DNA from: Rheum nobile
Taxonomy: Eukaryota > Streptophyta > Magnoliopsida > Caryophyllales > Polygonaceae
Reading direction: 5' to 3'
Assembly: GCA_027886185.1 (NCBI GenBank)
Contig: WOAB01000226.1
Coordinates: 2,914,001 to 2,978,000 of the forward strand
Length of the DNA: 64,000 bases
The notes beneath the pieces were generated by a model. That model had not been told where the DNA came from, made no database searches, and saw only the letters and a program-made list of their open reading frames with translations. Positions 10,427 to 24,041 of the stretch are shown here, piece after piece; position 1 is the stretch's first letter, and the number at the start of each line of letters is the position of its first letter. Both the position numbers and the translations under genes were made by a program.

Positions 10427-12131
10427 TTAAATTAATAAGCTTAATTTCTTAACCTTATCAACTCCTATGAGATCTTCCTAACATCATCTTATAATTTTAC
10501 TTCTCTAGAATTCTTTTGCTAACAAATTTATGGAGTTGTTATCATACACAATTAAATTTAAGATATCTCAATTAATTGTTAAATGTTAACTTATCTATCT
10601 AATTTTGAAATTAATTCAATATCTTCATAGTTCAACTCAACTTAAAATTTAAAATAAACAATATTATAAATAATATGATTTCATGGATTGAATTAACTAA
10701 TATTTATAATAATAAATATTTATTTTTGAATTAATAAAAAATATAAGCTATCATAGACACGAATTAAATACTATTCGAAAACATAAAAAAATCATTTTAA
10801 AGCAAACATAATACACCAATAAGTTAATTTTGTAAAAAAAGATAAGGAATTGAAACATCTTTACTATTATTTTGAAACTAAGCCCAATTTATCAAATAAT
10901 ATAAACAAATTAATAAATTCATTAAGTTTTTATGCAAACAACGCGTATAAAATTTAAAAAGATATTTTAAATATCAATCTATATTTTTAGTCATAAAATA
11001 GAATCTAAATTGAGGTAGTTAGAAAAATAATTATACTATAAAATCAGATCAAATTTATTTTGTATTTGCTTACAATTAATGTACTTCATCTTTATATTTT
11101 TAGAGTTATTTTGAAAATAAAACTTACTCTTATATATTAGTTCATATCTTCTTCCAGATTTTACGATACTAGCATTTAGAATCAAAATATATTAAAATTT
11201 TATAATTTGAACATTTCTCCCAATTTCTTCTATACACTGTCAATTCGGAATTTATAGTCCATTATTTCTTTTTTTTTTGTATCTATTTTTGAACTTTATT
11301 ATCTCTCATTTTAGAGCTCCTAAAGAGAGGTCTCTCGTCGATCTTTCGGTCTCACATTGATTTCGCCTACACATCAGACTCTAGAATTGTCACATCATCG
11401 AACCTTTAAAAAAAATTAAAGCAATAGGTATCACCTTAATCTTTTACTACATCATAATAAATCATATAAATCTTATATTTATAAGCAAATAATATATATA
11501 TATATATATATATTGAGGCAATCATTTTAGATATATTTAATATATCAATATTTGTTAACAAGATCTTAATTAACAATAATTGATGGAGATATTTGGAATC
11601 AAATTTAGAAGTTAAATATCTTTGTTAAAAAGATCTTAATTTTAATAATATAATTTATAGTTATATCAAATCTATCAATTTAATATTATTGACAAAAAAC
11701 TACGTTAATTTAAATTAAAAAAGTGGTGATTCAATAAAAAAAAAGTTTCAAAATGAGGGTAAAACTCAAGTAAATACTAAGGATTTAAGAAAAAAAAATC
11801 CTAAAATGATATTAGTATACCTTGAATTCTATGAGGAGACTCGTCAAAATCAATAAAAATCTATATACATATTAAACATATCTTCTTTCGAGTTACGAGA
11901 ATGTTTCTCGGTCCCACTTCATTTTTGTGTAAAAATATGATGTTTTTTAAATTTGTTATTATATAACTTTTTTAGCAAAATCTATCATATATATTAAAGT
12001 TGACTCATTTTAAGGCTCGAGAGTGTTTTTAGGCCAAGTGCTTAAGGTGTTATTTTCTATTTTTCTATTCTTTTATTCACTATTATATTAATTAATCAAC
12101 AATATATAAATTAACAAGATTTGCACCAACA

Positions 12132-12206
12132 TGGGGACGCTTAGGTAAAACGACTCTTATGGTGAAACGAGTGAATAAATGAGGAGCGTTGGATGGATGG
12201 ATTGAT
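12132..12206 (+). repeat. Left terminal inverted repeat of the 13-kb MULE
   Basis: Reads inward GGGGACGCTTAGGTAAAACG, then ATGGTGAAACGAGTGAATAA and GAGCGTTGGATGG. It matches the right end read inward (ACGCTCTAGTGAAAC, then ATAGTGAAACAAGTGGATAA and GAGTGTTGGATTA) with scattered mismatches. Confidence 0.85.
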
Positions 12207-12559
12207 AGGTTGTAGAGATTTTATGGTGGATGTGTTACCATAAAACAAGGACCATAAGAGTTCAGTTACCTAAAAAAACGGATGAAAAAAAAATATAAAT
12301 TAGGAGAGAGAATATCAAATCTTACTCCTTGAACGACGGTGGTCTCCCAATTGTACTTTCTACGTCTTCTTCGTCTGCTTCCCTGCTCTACTCCATAGCC
12401 TTCCACCATAACCAAAGGCGAAAAATATCATTCTCAATTGTCGGTCTTCAACATGGAAGAAGGTTAGTTCATGTTAGTTCGTTGTTCTATGATATTCAAA
12501 CCGTTCTTTGTGATTTTTATGAATGATTCGATTTTGATGTGATTTTTAGGGTTCTTTTT

Positions 12560-14320
12560 TGAGTTCTTGTTAGTTCATTGATTACTGATTTTGACAAGCA
12601 TGTATGATTTAGCAGATTTTGGGTCTCCCTTGAAACGACTTTGATTTTTCATTGATATGCATTCAAATGGTTTCGATTTTCTGATGCCATTGTGATTAGA
12701 TAACACGGATATTCTGTGGAAGTTTATGCATATCAATATATTCAATGAATTGAAAGTGAATATTCTGTATATAGAAAAAATGAATATTGTTATATATAAT
12801 TTGCATATCTGTTAAATCTGTGAATATCAGAGCACATCATCTGAATATCGTTCAAGTATTTTTGAATAACTGTTATTCGTGATCATGGTCAATCGTATAT
12901 ATACTGATATTCATAAACACTGAATAGATATGCAGTATGTGTTAATTGGTATTCCAATTTAAAAATCATATTCACAATCTCTGAAAATTAACCGTATGCA
13001 TATCGACATGTAATATGTGAATATTGTAATATATAATTTGCATAACTGTTAATCTTAATGGATTTAGGGTTTCCATAGCCGTCCTCATCGTATATATACT
13101 GATATTCATAAAGACTGGATAGATATGCAGTATGTGGTAATTGATATTCCAATTTAAAAATCATATTTACAATCTCAGAGTTAACAATATGCATATCGAC
13201 ACTTAAACTGTGAATATTGTAATATATAATTTGCATAACTGTTAATCTTAATGGATTTAGGGTTTCCATCGCCGCCCTCATCGTATATATACTGATATTT
13301 ATAAAGACTGAATATATATGCAATATGTATGATTTAATTGGTTTCGATTACTGATTTTTTTCTTGTTAGTTCATTGATTACTGATTTTGACAAGCATGTA
13401 TAATTTAGCGGATTTTGGGTCTCCCTTGAAACGACTTTGATTTTTCATTGATATGCATTTAATTGGTTTCGATTTTCTGATGCCATTGTGATTAGATAAC
13501 ACGCATATTCTATGGAAGTTTATGCATATCAATATATTCAATGAATTGAAAGTGAATATTCTGCATATCGAAAAAATGAATACTGTTATATATAATTTGC
13601 ATATCTGTTAAATCTGTGAATATCAGAGCACATCATCTGAATATCGTTCAAGTATTTTTGAATAATTGTTATTCGTGATCATGGTCAATCGTATATATAC
13701 TGATATTCATAAACACTGAATAGATATGCAGTATGTGTTAATTGATATTCCAATTTAAAAATCATATTCACAATCTCTGAAAGTTAACCGTATGCATATC
13801 GACACGTAAACTGTGAATATTGTAATATATAATTTGCATAACTGTTAATCTTAACGGATTTAGGGTTTCCATCGCCGCCCTCATCGTATATATACTGATA
13901 TTCATAAAGACTGAATAGATATGCAGTATGTATTCCAATTTAAAAATCATATTCACAATCTCAGAGTTAACAATATGCATATCGATACTTAAACTGTGAA
14001 TATTGTAATATATAATTTGCATAAATGTTAATCTTAATGGATTTAGGGTTTCCATCGCCGCCCTCATCGTATATATACTGATATTCATAAAGACTGAATA
14101 GATATGCAGTATGTGGTAATTGATATTCCAATTTAAAAATCATATTCACAATCTCAAAGTTAACAATATGCATATCGACACGTAAACTGTGAATATTGTA
14201 ATATATAATTTGCATAACTGTTAATCTTAGTGAATAGGGTTTCCATCGCCGCCTTCATCGTATATATACTCATATTCTTAAAGACTGAATAGGTATGCAA
14301 TGATGTTGATGTAGATATGC
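12560..14320. repeat. Tandem and block repeats upstream of the transposase
   Basis: A unit of about 200 bp (TCGTATATATACTGATATTC ... TTTAGGGTTTCCAT) occurs about five times, ending near 13080, 13275, 13880, 14060 and 14250. A longer block starting TGTTAGTTCATTGATTAC at about 12567 recurs from about 13364 and runs about 430 bp. The units are rich in GCATATCGA, GTGAATATTG and CTGAATAT. Minus-strand ORFs of 80-110 codons here are repeat artefacts. Confidence 0.85.
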
Positions 14321-16986
14321 GTTCCTCTTCATCAGGCAATGATGTTGATGTATCTGATGATGGGCTGTCAGATAAAAAAGAGGCTGATTTCGTGTATGGT
14401 ACATAGTGTGTTACTGACCCCGGTGACAGAAACACAAAGCATTGGGTTTCGCTATGTCCCCTTTCCATGAAACCTGTGCTTGGAAAAAACTTCAGTACCC
14501 TGGATGAATGAGAGGCATTCTATCGTGAATATGCATACACAGTTGGTTTTGATGTTAGATCAAGCACCTCGCACAAATTCATCCGCTCAGATGTTGTTAA
14601 GATCAAATACTTTGTGTGCAATAGGGTTGGATTCAAGAATGTCCACAGTACGGGCAAACGTAAGACGACATCTAATAGAATATGATGTGGTGCAAAAATC
14701 TCTCTGAAATGTATTGATGGCATTGCCTACGTGGTTGATAAATTTATAGAGAGACATAACCACGATATGATACCGAATACAACAATGCATTTCCTCAAAA
14801 GTAGTAGGAAGATGGACATTGGACATCAAAAATTTATGATGAGCTGTGCAAAGGCGAACTTGGGGCCAATAAGGTCTTTTAATCTCTTAAAAGAGATGGT
14901 TGGTGGATATGGGAACATGAGGGCGATGATAAGGGACTTCAGGAATTTCAAGCGAGATCTAATGTCGCACATCACAACTGATGTTGTGCAGATGGTCATC
15001 AATAGGTTTACGAAGAAGAAGGAGCAATGCGATGCCTTTTACTTCGAGTATGATGTGAACATTGAACAACAGTTAACGAGGTTATTATGGGCAGATATGA
15101 TCTCACGTCGAAATTACGCTGCTTTTGGAGATGTGGTTTCCTTTGACTCGACCTACATAACAAACAGGTACTTTAGTGTAGAGAGTTTGATAATTAAATA
15201 TTTCTTGTATTCCGATATGCAAAAAAATTTAAGGGATATGCATACATGTACTATATGGTATTCGCACCATTCACTAGGGTTGATAACCACAAGAAACTTC
15301 TTACGTTCAGTACAAGATTGGTCATGAAGGAGGACGTGGAATCGTACGAATGGCTTTTTGCACACTTTCAGAAAGCAATGAGCCATGCACGAAAGATCTT
15401 TGTGACAGATCAGGATCCTGCGATGAAGATTGCTATTGAGAATGTATTGCCCCAAACCAGACATTGTTTATGTATGTGGCACATCATGGAGAAGGTGTCA
15501 AAAAAGGTTGGTGCAAAAAAAATTAATTCAAAGGATTTTATAAAGAAGTTGGGCAAGTTGGTTTGGGATGATACACATACAATCTCAGATTTTGAGGAGG
15601 GATGGAAAGAATTTATGGTCGAGTATGAGCTCGATAAGAAACCTTGGTTCGGTGATATGTTTGATCTACGACGCTATTAGATCCCAGTGTATTTTAAGGA
15701 TATTGTGCTTGGTGGTTTGGTCCGCACAACATCGATTTCAGAGTCTCAGAATAGTTTTTTTGGTAATTATTCAAACATGAACTTTAGCCTTGTTGAGTTG
15801 TTGATGCACTTTGATAATGCAATGGAAACCCAACGTTATAACCAGATGAGGAATGATATCGATTCGGACACACTGACACATGTATTTAAAACACCATTAT
15901 TGATTGAGAAGCATGCTTCTAAGGTGTATACCCTGAAAATCTTTGCTCAGGTGCAAGAAGAGATTACCGCAGCGTGTTTCGATTGTTCTGTCACTAATGA
16001 GACACTAGGTACGATATTTACAATGTAGTCTGATATTCAAGTATTGTGTTAACGTATTCACTACAATTTGATTCTTCTGAGAATTGTTAAAGTGCATATC
16101 GTGCATACCAATGCTTAGAGTTGTGAATATCGAGCATGAAATTTTGCATAATTGTATGTATGACTTGAAAATCATATGTTATTCAATTTTTTGTTTTTTT
16201 AATGTTAAATTGATATACATTAGTTCATGTACCGATATTCATATTTTGTCAACAGATATGCAGTTTGCTATGGTTGATATTCCTTGTTTTAACAAATGGT
16301 ATTCATGCACATGTGAGGACCAAGTGACTTATACAGTAAAGGAGGGGAGTGGAGATTTATTCCAAGTAGATCATCCATTGCGTCACAACATCACTACGTG
16401 CAGCTGCATGATGTACAACAAAGTTGATTTACTGTGTCGTCATATTTTCACCGCTTTGAAATCTTATGGTTATGAAAAGGTTCGTGAACAACTAATACTA
16501 GACAAATGGAGAAAATGTGCTATGACAAGGGCAAAGAGCGGTATTCCTAATGACGTATGTGATCAAAGTGTAAGAATAGAAGAGAAACAAGCTATGATGA
16601 ACAAATTGTGGTTAGTAATATATTCTTGTGTTGGGATTGTAGAGGAAGACAATGAGAAGATAAATGATTTGCTATTAACATTGAAGAACAAGAAGTCAGA
16701 ATACAAAGCGGATGATAACTCTAAAAACAGGGAAGAAGGAGTAAGAGAATCAATGGTTGAGAGCTTTGCGGGAATTAGTGCGCCGGATGAGGTCTACGTT
16801 TAACCTCCTAGACAAGCGGAGAACAAAGGCAGCGGGAAGAGGTACAAAGATGGAAAGGAGAAGGCTATAGCCGAAGCTGGAAAGAAAAAGGTTGTAGCAA
16901 AAAATGCAAAGAAAGGCATGAGGAAATGCAAAAGGTGCAACAAGTATGCTGGTCATGACAACAGAAATTGCAAAGAAGATGTCTAG
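14290..16986 (+). pseudogene. FAR1-related MULE transposase, inactivated by point-mutation stops
   Basis: Read in one frame with introns near 15169-15252 and 16010-16265. Order: acidic leader; FAR1-type DNA-binding region (FYREYAYTVGFDVRSSTSHK, about 14515-14760); MULE transposase core with LLWADMISRRNYAAFGDVV and FDSTY (first catalytic Asp, about 15150) and FVTDQDPAMKIAI (second Asp, about 15410), then LCMWHIMEKV; SWIM zinc finger CSCMMYNKVDLLCRHIF (about 16400-16450); C-terminal knuckle CKRCNKYAGHDNRNC before TAG at 16984-16986. In-frame stops at 14404 (TAG), 14509 (TGA), 14683 (TGA), 15678 (TAG) and 16801 (TAA) each fit a single transition from CAG, CGA, CGA, TGG or CAA. The first intron's acceptor also looks damaged. 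In life the protein would cut and move the element in the nucleus. Confidence 0.85.
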
Positions 16987-17160
16987 TTTACTAATATGCG
17001 AAATTATTATTTTGATATTCACATTATGTATTGCGATATTCATTAGCTATCCACATTAGTAATTTGGGATTTGGGCATTTGTTTTATGAATTTATTAATG
17101 TTATTCAATCGTATTTTTGGCAATAAAGGTGAAGTGATTAAATATCTTTGCGTATTTCAT

Positions 17161-17448
17161 ACATTCATATAGTCTACTTAACTTGTTTAATCGAAATGGC
17201 CAAACTATACCGTTATACAATTCACGTATTTTGAATACCATAACATAGAAATTGCATACCGATAAAGATTCATGAATATCAATAACTTGGTAATGCAAAG
17301 TTGTACATTCATATAGTCTACTTAACTTGTTTAATCGAAATTCCCAAACTATACCGTTATACAATTCATGTATCGTGAATACCATAACATAAAAATTGCA
17401 TACCGACAAAGATTCGTGAATATCAATAACTTGGTGATGCAAAGTTGT
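17161..17448. repeat. 144-bp tandem duplication between the two MULE genes
   Basis: ACATTCATATAGTCTACTTA at 17161 recurs at 17305 and the copies agree nearly throughout. It lies in the convergent intergenic region and also contains GAATATC words. Confidence 0.9.
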
Positions 17449-17639
17449 ACTTGAGTAGTCAAATACATTGCTAGGTAGTTTAATAAAACGTCTAAGTAGT
17501 CCTACAAAACAGGAGCAAATTATACTTTAATAAACTATAAGTTGATACCCTAAACACCCCACTACTATGTATTCTTCCTTTCCATTTGATTTGCCATCTT
17601 GAGATCATGGTTTATACCCCGTATAACATTTGTAGCCTC

Positions 17640-20600
17640 TTAGATGATGATGTCTTTCAGATTGTTCATCTTAGACGTAATAAGGGCATGGAGATACATA
17701 TGGCGCAATGGAATCATACACTTCTTAGAGTTAGGCTTAAATCCAGTTTGCCAATTATTCACCCCTGTCCAAAATATGTCTCCATATGGCGCATTAAATA
17801 TACCCCGCAGTCGACCTTGTTTGTGTTATCACGCCACATCATTTTCAGAATGGACATACGACCTCTGGTAAAACCACTGCACCTTGTGCCGAGATTCATC
17901 GAAGCCATGTATTCAAAGAACATCTTGGACTGTGGACGAACGTAACAAACAATTCGAAGCCATGTAAGTTATAGTGGAAAAACAATTTAAATTTCCCTGA
18001 TTTGAGTGATATCTTATTACCAGTACGGGCATTGTGTCACCATATTTTGCTACCGGGTCCTCATCGCCAGCTGTGGAATTATCAATAATCTCTATCTTCG
18101 AACGCATGAAGTTGAAGCATACCAAATAAAAATGCTCATGTTTCAATATGGGGAAGAAGACATGTAATTGCAACAAAATGTTAATTGACGAATATCAATA
18201 AATCATTTGTAAATACGCTAATGTGAAATAAATATCGTGGGATGAGTGATTACCAAATATGCATCCACTAGAGATGAATGGTTGAGACTTGCTACCAATT
18301 CATCCATCCCAGATTTGAATATGGAGAACTTTGAGACGTATTCAACTTTGTTCGGGTTGGCGAGGGGGGCAATTTGCTTATGCAAAATGAATGTGTAAAA
18401 CATTTATGGGTGGGTAAAACTAATACTACAGTTGATATCAATAAGGATTCAGTGAATATCATTGAACAACATGTGAATATCACATTGTAAAAACTGAATA
18501 CCTACCAGGGTTGATGGATGAACAAACAACTGTGATGTAGTTGTATGGTTTTGAGCCTCTTCTAAATCATTTAAATATATGCACCACAAGTCGACAATGT
18601 TAATTGAGACAAATGTGGATTCTTCAAGTGACCGGAATTTGCTCGCATCAAGTGTTCTACCATTGTAGTCAAATAGGACTTCCCTGATAACGGAGAGACA
18701 ATAGAAAAATCAAAATAGAAGCGTAATCATTGAATGCAACACACTTCAGTAGTAAACATTAACCCATCCGCAACGTGAGTAGCAACATACAAATATAATA
18801 CATGTTGTTCTTTAGTGATTGTTTTTCTTGCGTTTATAATCCTATTGAACCATGGACTCTTTTTTGTAGCCGGTAGCTTAATGTTCAATTTGTTGGACAA
18901 ATTTCATCGGTGTTACAAAATCATCGTCGTCCTCTTTGTCGTCCATTTGTGCCTGAATTGGAAGTAACGTTTTGGTAAACAAATACGTAACGAATATGAA
19001 ATACTATTGCAAGAATATCATACTACATAAAAGTTGAATATCGTCAAAGCTAGGGGTGTTCAAGATCGGCCCGGACCGGTGAAATTACGGTCCGGTCCAA
19101 GGTTTTCCCTTAATCCGGTCCGATCCGGTCCAAACCCGGAAAAAAAATCGGACCGGACCGGTTGGACCGGTTTTTTTTTTTAAAAAATAAAAATAATAAG
19201 TTAGGAGTTTAAATGTTATTTTTTATAGATATTTTTCTTAAGTTAATAAGTTAGGAGTATAAATGTTTTTTAGATATTTTTTATATATTAAATAAGAATT
19301 TGATTTATTTTTTTTAAATAATATCCGGTCTTGGACCGGACCAAACCGAAACCGGACCGGACCAAATAGGTCTAGTCCGGTCTCCGGTCCACCCTTTTTA
19401 AAAAATCCGGTCCGGTCTGGACCGGATGAACACCCCTAGTCAAAGCAATTATGAATATCATTTATTCATACAACAAATATCAGAACATCTAATTTGCATA
19501 TGAACACATAAAAGGTGAATATCAGTTAAGGTATGTTGAACATTACATATATTCAGCTGTTACAAAATTCGTACTGTTGTCCACAATAACACCCAATATA
19601 AGACTGCTGAACATTACATATATTAAGGCGTTACAAAATACGTGAAGATGTCCACAATACCACCCTAACTAGATCTATAATCGTTAAATTATATATAGAC
19701 AAAATTTTGGCTTTAAATCCATCCAACCATAATGTTTACCCTTGACACCCAGCTTAATTCACCCAAAATACAACTTCACGAATTTAGACCTTAAGTGTGA
19801 GCATCATCATTTGCTTCTAACCCTATTAATCTTCATCAAGCTTACCGGATCAGTTTGTTGAACGGTGGGATGCTTTCATGGACGACCACATGCTGTCTTC
19901 TTAGCCACAACCTTCTTAACACTGGTCTGAGCAACTTTAGGTTGAGCTGGGGCGACAACTTCAACATGGGGATGCTCAACATCGATATCATTCAACACCT
20001 CCATAACCACATCTTTTGGATTCGGTTGGCCCTGTGCAATTTGTATATATCGGTTAAATTATATCAGCAACTCTAAATAAGGATAATTCACACCCACACA
20101 AAAGAACACCACATGAATATCAATGTAGCATGCTTATATAAGATGAGAAATAGCAGACTCAAATTACACATAGTCTGCATATGAATGTGTGAGCATGCAT
20201 AACACATCCATTAAAATGAATACATAAACATACAATTTGCATATCAATGTGTGAAGCATGCATATCACTCCATCAAAATGAATATTACATGAATGGTTAA
20301 CACTACTTAGATCATGAATACCTAAGCATACAATATGCATATCGTTGAAGGAATCATGAATATCAAACCAGTCAAAAAATGTGAACATAGTATGAAAACT
20401 GTAAATTTAAATGATTGGATGTATAAAGAACCTCAAATGTATCAGTAGTGTCGACAGTGTCCGGTCCCTCATTTCCTAAGGTTGCTTCAGACACCTGTAT
20501 ATTCGGAATTTAGTATGCAAATCAGGAATTTTAAAGATTGAATGTGACTTCAAACGTTTCATTTGTGCATACCTTGTTCGTTGCTTCCTCTCTTGTGGTG

Positions 20601-23600
20601 GCTTCAGGAATCTTAGATTGATCCTCAACAACTACTGGAATATCACTTTCATGGAGCTGGACTGGTGGGTCAACTTCGCTCGTTCCCGTATCAACCTATG
20701 GAAACTTTATAACTAATATTATGCAAACATTCAATAAAATAAACAAGTTTGCTTTGCATGAAAAACAAATGTGCATGAACCTGAGGCCTATGAACATCCA
20801 CTACGACCGTTGGACTGGACTGATGCACTTCTTCGGTATGGCCCGTATCTGCCTGGAAAAAGGGGAGATCATCATTAAACCCGCATTCATCATTCTCGTG
20901 CTTGATGATGTCATTCCGCCTAGACATCGCAGCCTCGATCTCTTCAACCACCTTCATCAGCTCCGGACTAGTCCAAAATGGGTCTTGATATTGCGATAGC
21001 ACATTCCCTACTTGAGTGCATATATCAAAAGGAGCCTCGTGCATGGAATTAGATCTGGAACCCGGCAATGCCCTCGCCGACTCAGTGAGTGCAATTGACA
21101 CTTCATCATCCTTGCACTCAACAGACATTTCCTTGGTCCTGTCAACTATCCTAACAATGACATTTACCATAATCTTCAAATCCTTCACCATACCTTTGTT
21201 GAACTCCTGTAAAAATTGCATATCAATATGTGTATTTTGCAATATTGTTATCATCAACATCATCAAAACTATAAAGTATACACAATAATATAATCATGTT
21301 GGATAAAACTATAACATCCTTATTCAACATGATACTATGCATAATAACCTATGTATTTTTATCATTACTAAATCAAGAACATATGTTACATATTCACTTT
21401 TGTAAAATCGATATAACTCTTAAATTAGGCATGAAAATTAACCTTTTTGGCATTTGATTCCTGTACCGGGCATGCATCATCTAGCCTCTTTTTGATAGAC
21501 AACTGGGGCTCCAAATTACCATCCCCAAACACCCCGTGACTCATCTCAATCTCTTCTCTCTCATCTACAAGCTCTTCAGTCCATCCGACAAATGCGGAGA
21601 ATTTTCTTGGAATGGTTCGCTTTGAGTATAAGACCACACGGTCCAAGTATAGAACTTGAAGAAAATAAAAATATCCTGCATATCAATGTAGGGATAATGA
21701 ATATTTAACCCAAATAATTGAATATGCAGGCCCACATATCAAAATTCAAAAATTATTCCCGCAATGTATATATACAGACCCACATACCGTCAAGAAATAG
21801 AGTAGGCCAGTAAAGTAGGCATCAGGATTCATATCCCACTTCTTCTTGGCCTCGATAAGACAACTTATAACGAAACCACACCAGTTCATTGTCCTCACGC
21901 CAATTGAGCTTTTCTAATCCACAGATGAGGGACTGGTTTGCAGCACCGCTTTGCGTTGGCTCGACTATACAAGAGTGGCATAAGACAATAAAATCCTGTA
22001 TGACGTTTTTGCCTCCTTTCTTGATCGATAACATATGGTCACCAACATGATTATATCTGATGTTGTGCAGCTTCATATTAATTTCCTTCCTCCATTTCTC
22101 TACCACGTCCATCTTAACCAAATGGTCGAGCTTGATTATTTCAACGGGGCCACGTGGAATGCCCATGCAAATCTCCACATCAATATATGTGACATCCAAC
22201 GCAGAACCATCTGGGAGCAAGATCTTTTCCTTCATTGCATTATAATTCTGAACCAATCACCTACACAAAAAACTGAAGAAGACACAGTATATATTTTATT
22301 ACAACGCTTAAAAACAACTCAAAATATATGCTCGAATCATGAAAATATATGTATCCATAATCATGATTGAAGCATGCATATCACACCCACAAAAATGTAT
22401 AAATAATCAACAATATGCTTATGTTAGTACAATATGGTTATACAAAATGTATGCAAATCATGAATGCCTAAATATATAGTCTGCATATCAATATATGAAG
22501 TATGAATATCACAACCACACAAATGAAAAACACATACACAATCGACAACTTCTTAGATCATGAATACCTAAATATATAGTCTGCATATCTATGTAGGAAG
22601 TATAAATATCATAACCACACAAATGAATATCACAAAAACAATCGACAACTTCTTATATCATGAATACTTGAATATATAGTATGCATATCGATTTACGTAA
22701 AATGCATATCTCACCCACAAAAATGAATATCACATGCACGGCCAAGGAAATAATCCATTATTACAAATTGCATATCATAAAAGTACATCTGAATATCATA
22801 CATAAACATTTAACATATCTACTGAACAAAATTTAGTATAAAAACCATGTACCTCGGTAATGGGAACGATGTCATCCTTAAAAGTCTCCCAAAACCAAAC
22901 TCTTCTACACTTCTCTTTTGCACGTCGTTCATTTCCCCGATGGCCCAAACGAAATATTTAAGGCGTCCACGGTGTTTGATACCCTTAAAACCGTCCTTTT
23001 CCTTGACTTTCATACGAGGGTGTGCGACTTCTTCAGATTCTTCCTCAACCATCTTAGCCTTGCCCTTATCCAACCTCTTTTTTGATTTCAAACTTGGTAC
23101 ATGACAAATATGATGTATTAGTCATTGTTTATTAATCAAATATATAATTTAAAAATAAAAATCATAACATTCAACTTGTAAATATAATGTACCAGCATCA
23201 TCTTGCGCAGATGGTTTAGATGATGCAGCCTTTCCCTTTAACCGCTTTAAATTGGCCTTTTGAATGTTGGCCAGTGTTTCATCTTCATCGTCAAAAAGTG
23301 CTTCTACAATGAATTAAAAAAGGATTAATACATTGACGAATAAAAATCTGACTTTATGGTTCAGATGAACATTGGAATTAAAAAAGAAAAACATATATAC
23401 ACTAAACACCTAAAATTCTCATACCTCTTGCTTTTCTCTTAGCCTTGTTCTTCTTCGATTTTTTGACGACATCCTCAGTTGGTTCGTCCTCCCCATCAAA
23501 TTCATCGGGTATTTATTTTTCGGTGGTCTTACCCTTATCACGACAAGCAACGATCTTCAACCGTCTCTTTGCCTGTGGACTGGTTCCAATTGGTGAAGAG

Positions 23601-24041
23601 CCATGAGCTTCTTGTGATCCAGTGTCCACAACTGCTTCGGTAAGTTGTTCGGAAAATGTGTCATGAGCATCCTTTGTGGAATATTTGTCCGACTTCCTTG
23701 AGGGCAATCATGTACAAATCATATTAATAAGATTAATTGTATATAACATATAAGAAGGAATGACTATGACTTAGACAAACATGCAAATGTCACAGTTAGA
23801 AATACATTGCATATATGTCCGAATGTAGTGCATATCAATTAGAATACAATGAATATCAATTTTTTTTAAAAAAAGATGAACAACACATTAATCTAAGATG
23901 GTTGCTAATCATATGAATACCAAACATTAAACAATGCATATCAATGAATACATTACTTCGAAACTATACAAATAAAAAGAAAAGAAATACATTACCTTTA
24001 ACAAGCCTTCTTCGCTTGCCACCCTTTGTTTTCGGAGACAT
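17640..24041 (-). pseudogene. Ulp1 (C48) cysteine-protease-domain gene of the MULE, many exons, frameshifted
   Basis: Starts MSPKTKGGKRRRLVK at 24041 (exon to 23996). Further exons: about 23707-23425 (lysine-rich, in-frame TAA near 23515), 23303-23195, 23104-22852 (FVWAIGEMNDVQKRSVEEFG), 22256-21790 (LPDGSALDVTYIDVEICMG, then NWCGFVISCLIEAKKKWD in a shifted frame), 21668-21430, 21208-20700 and smaller ones to 19880. The protease domain follows: 18686-18505, 18400-18250, 18176-18010 with EHFYLVCFNF and IEIIDNS (catalytic His and Asp region), and 17940-17640 with NKVDCGVYLMRHMETYF (catalytic Cys). The 23104-22200 part resembles the DUF1985-like region found ahead of plant transposon Ulp1 domains. 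Ulp1 enzymes cleave SUMO conjugates; transposon versions may serve other roles. Frameshifts near 18870, 17780 and 21900 disable this copy. Exon limits are approximate. Confidence 0.8.
19051..19438. mobile_element. hAT-type miniature element with CCGGTCC repeats
   Basis: 388 bp with perfect inverted ends TAGGGGTGTTCA ... TGAACACCCCTA and an exact 8-bp duplication GTCAAAGC at 19043-19050 and 19439-19446. Both facts identify a hAT non-autonomous element. More than a dozen CCGGTCC/GGACCGG words fill both subterminal parts, as expected of transposase-binding sites. It sits in an intron of the Ulp1 gene, so it entered after the MULE was built. Confidence 0.92.

Noticed and set aside
12988..14468. 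Minus-strand ORFs over the MULE leader repeats
   Set aside because: Repeated noncoding units with no family resemblance; the transposase lies on the other strand.
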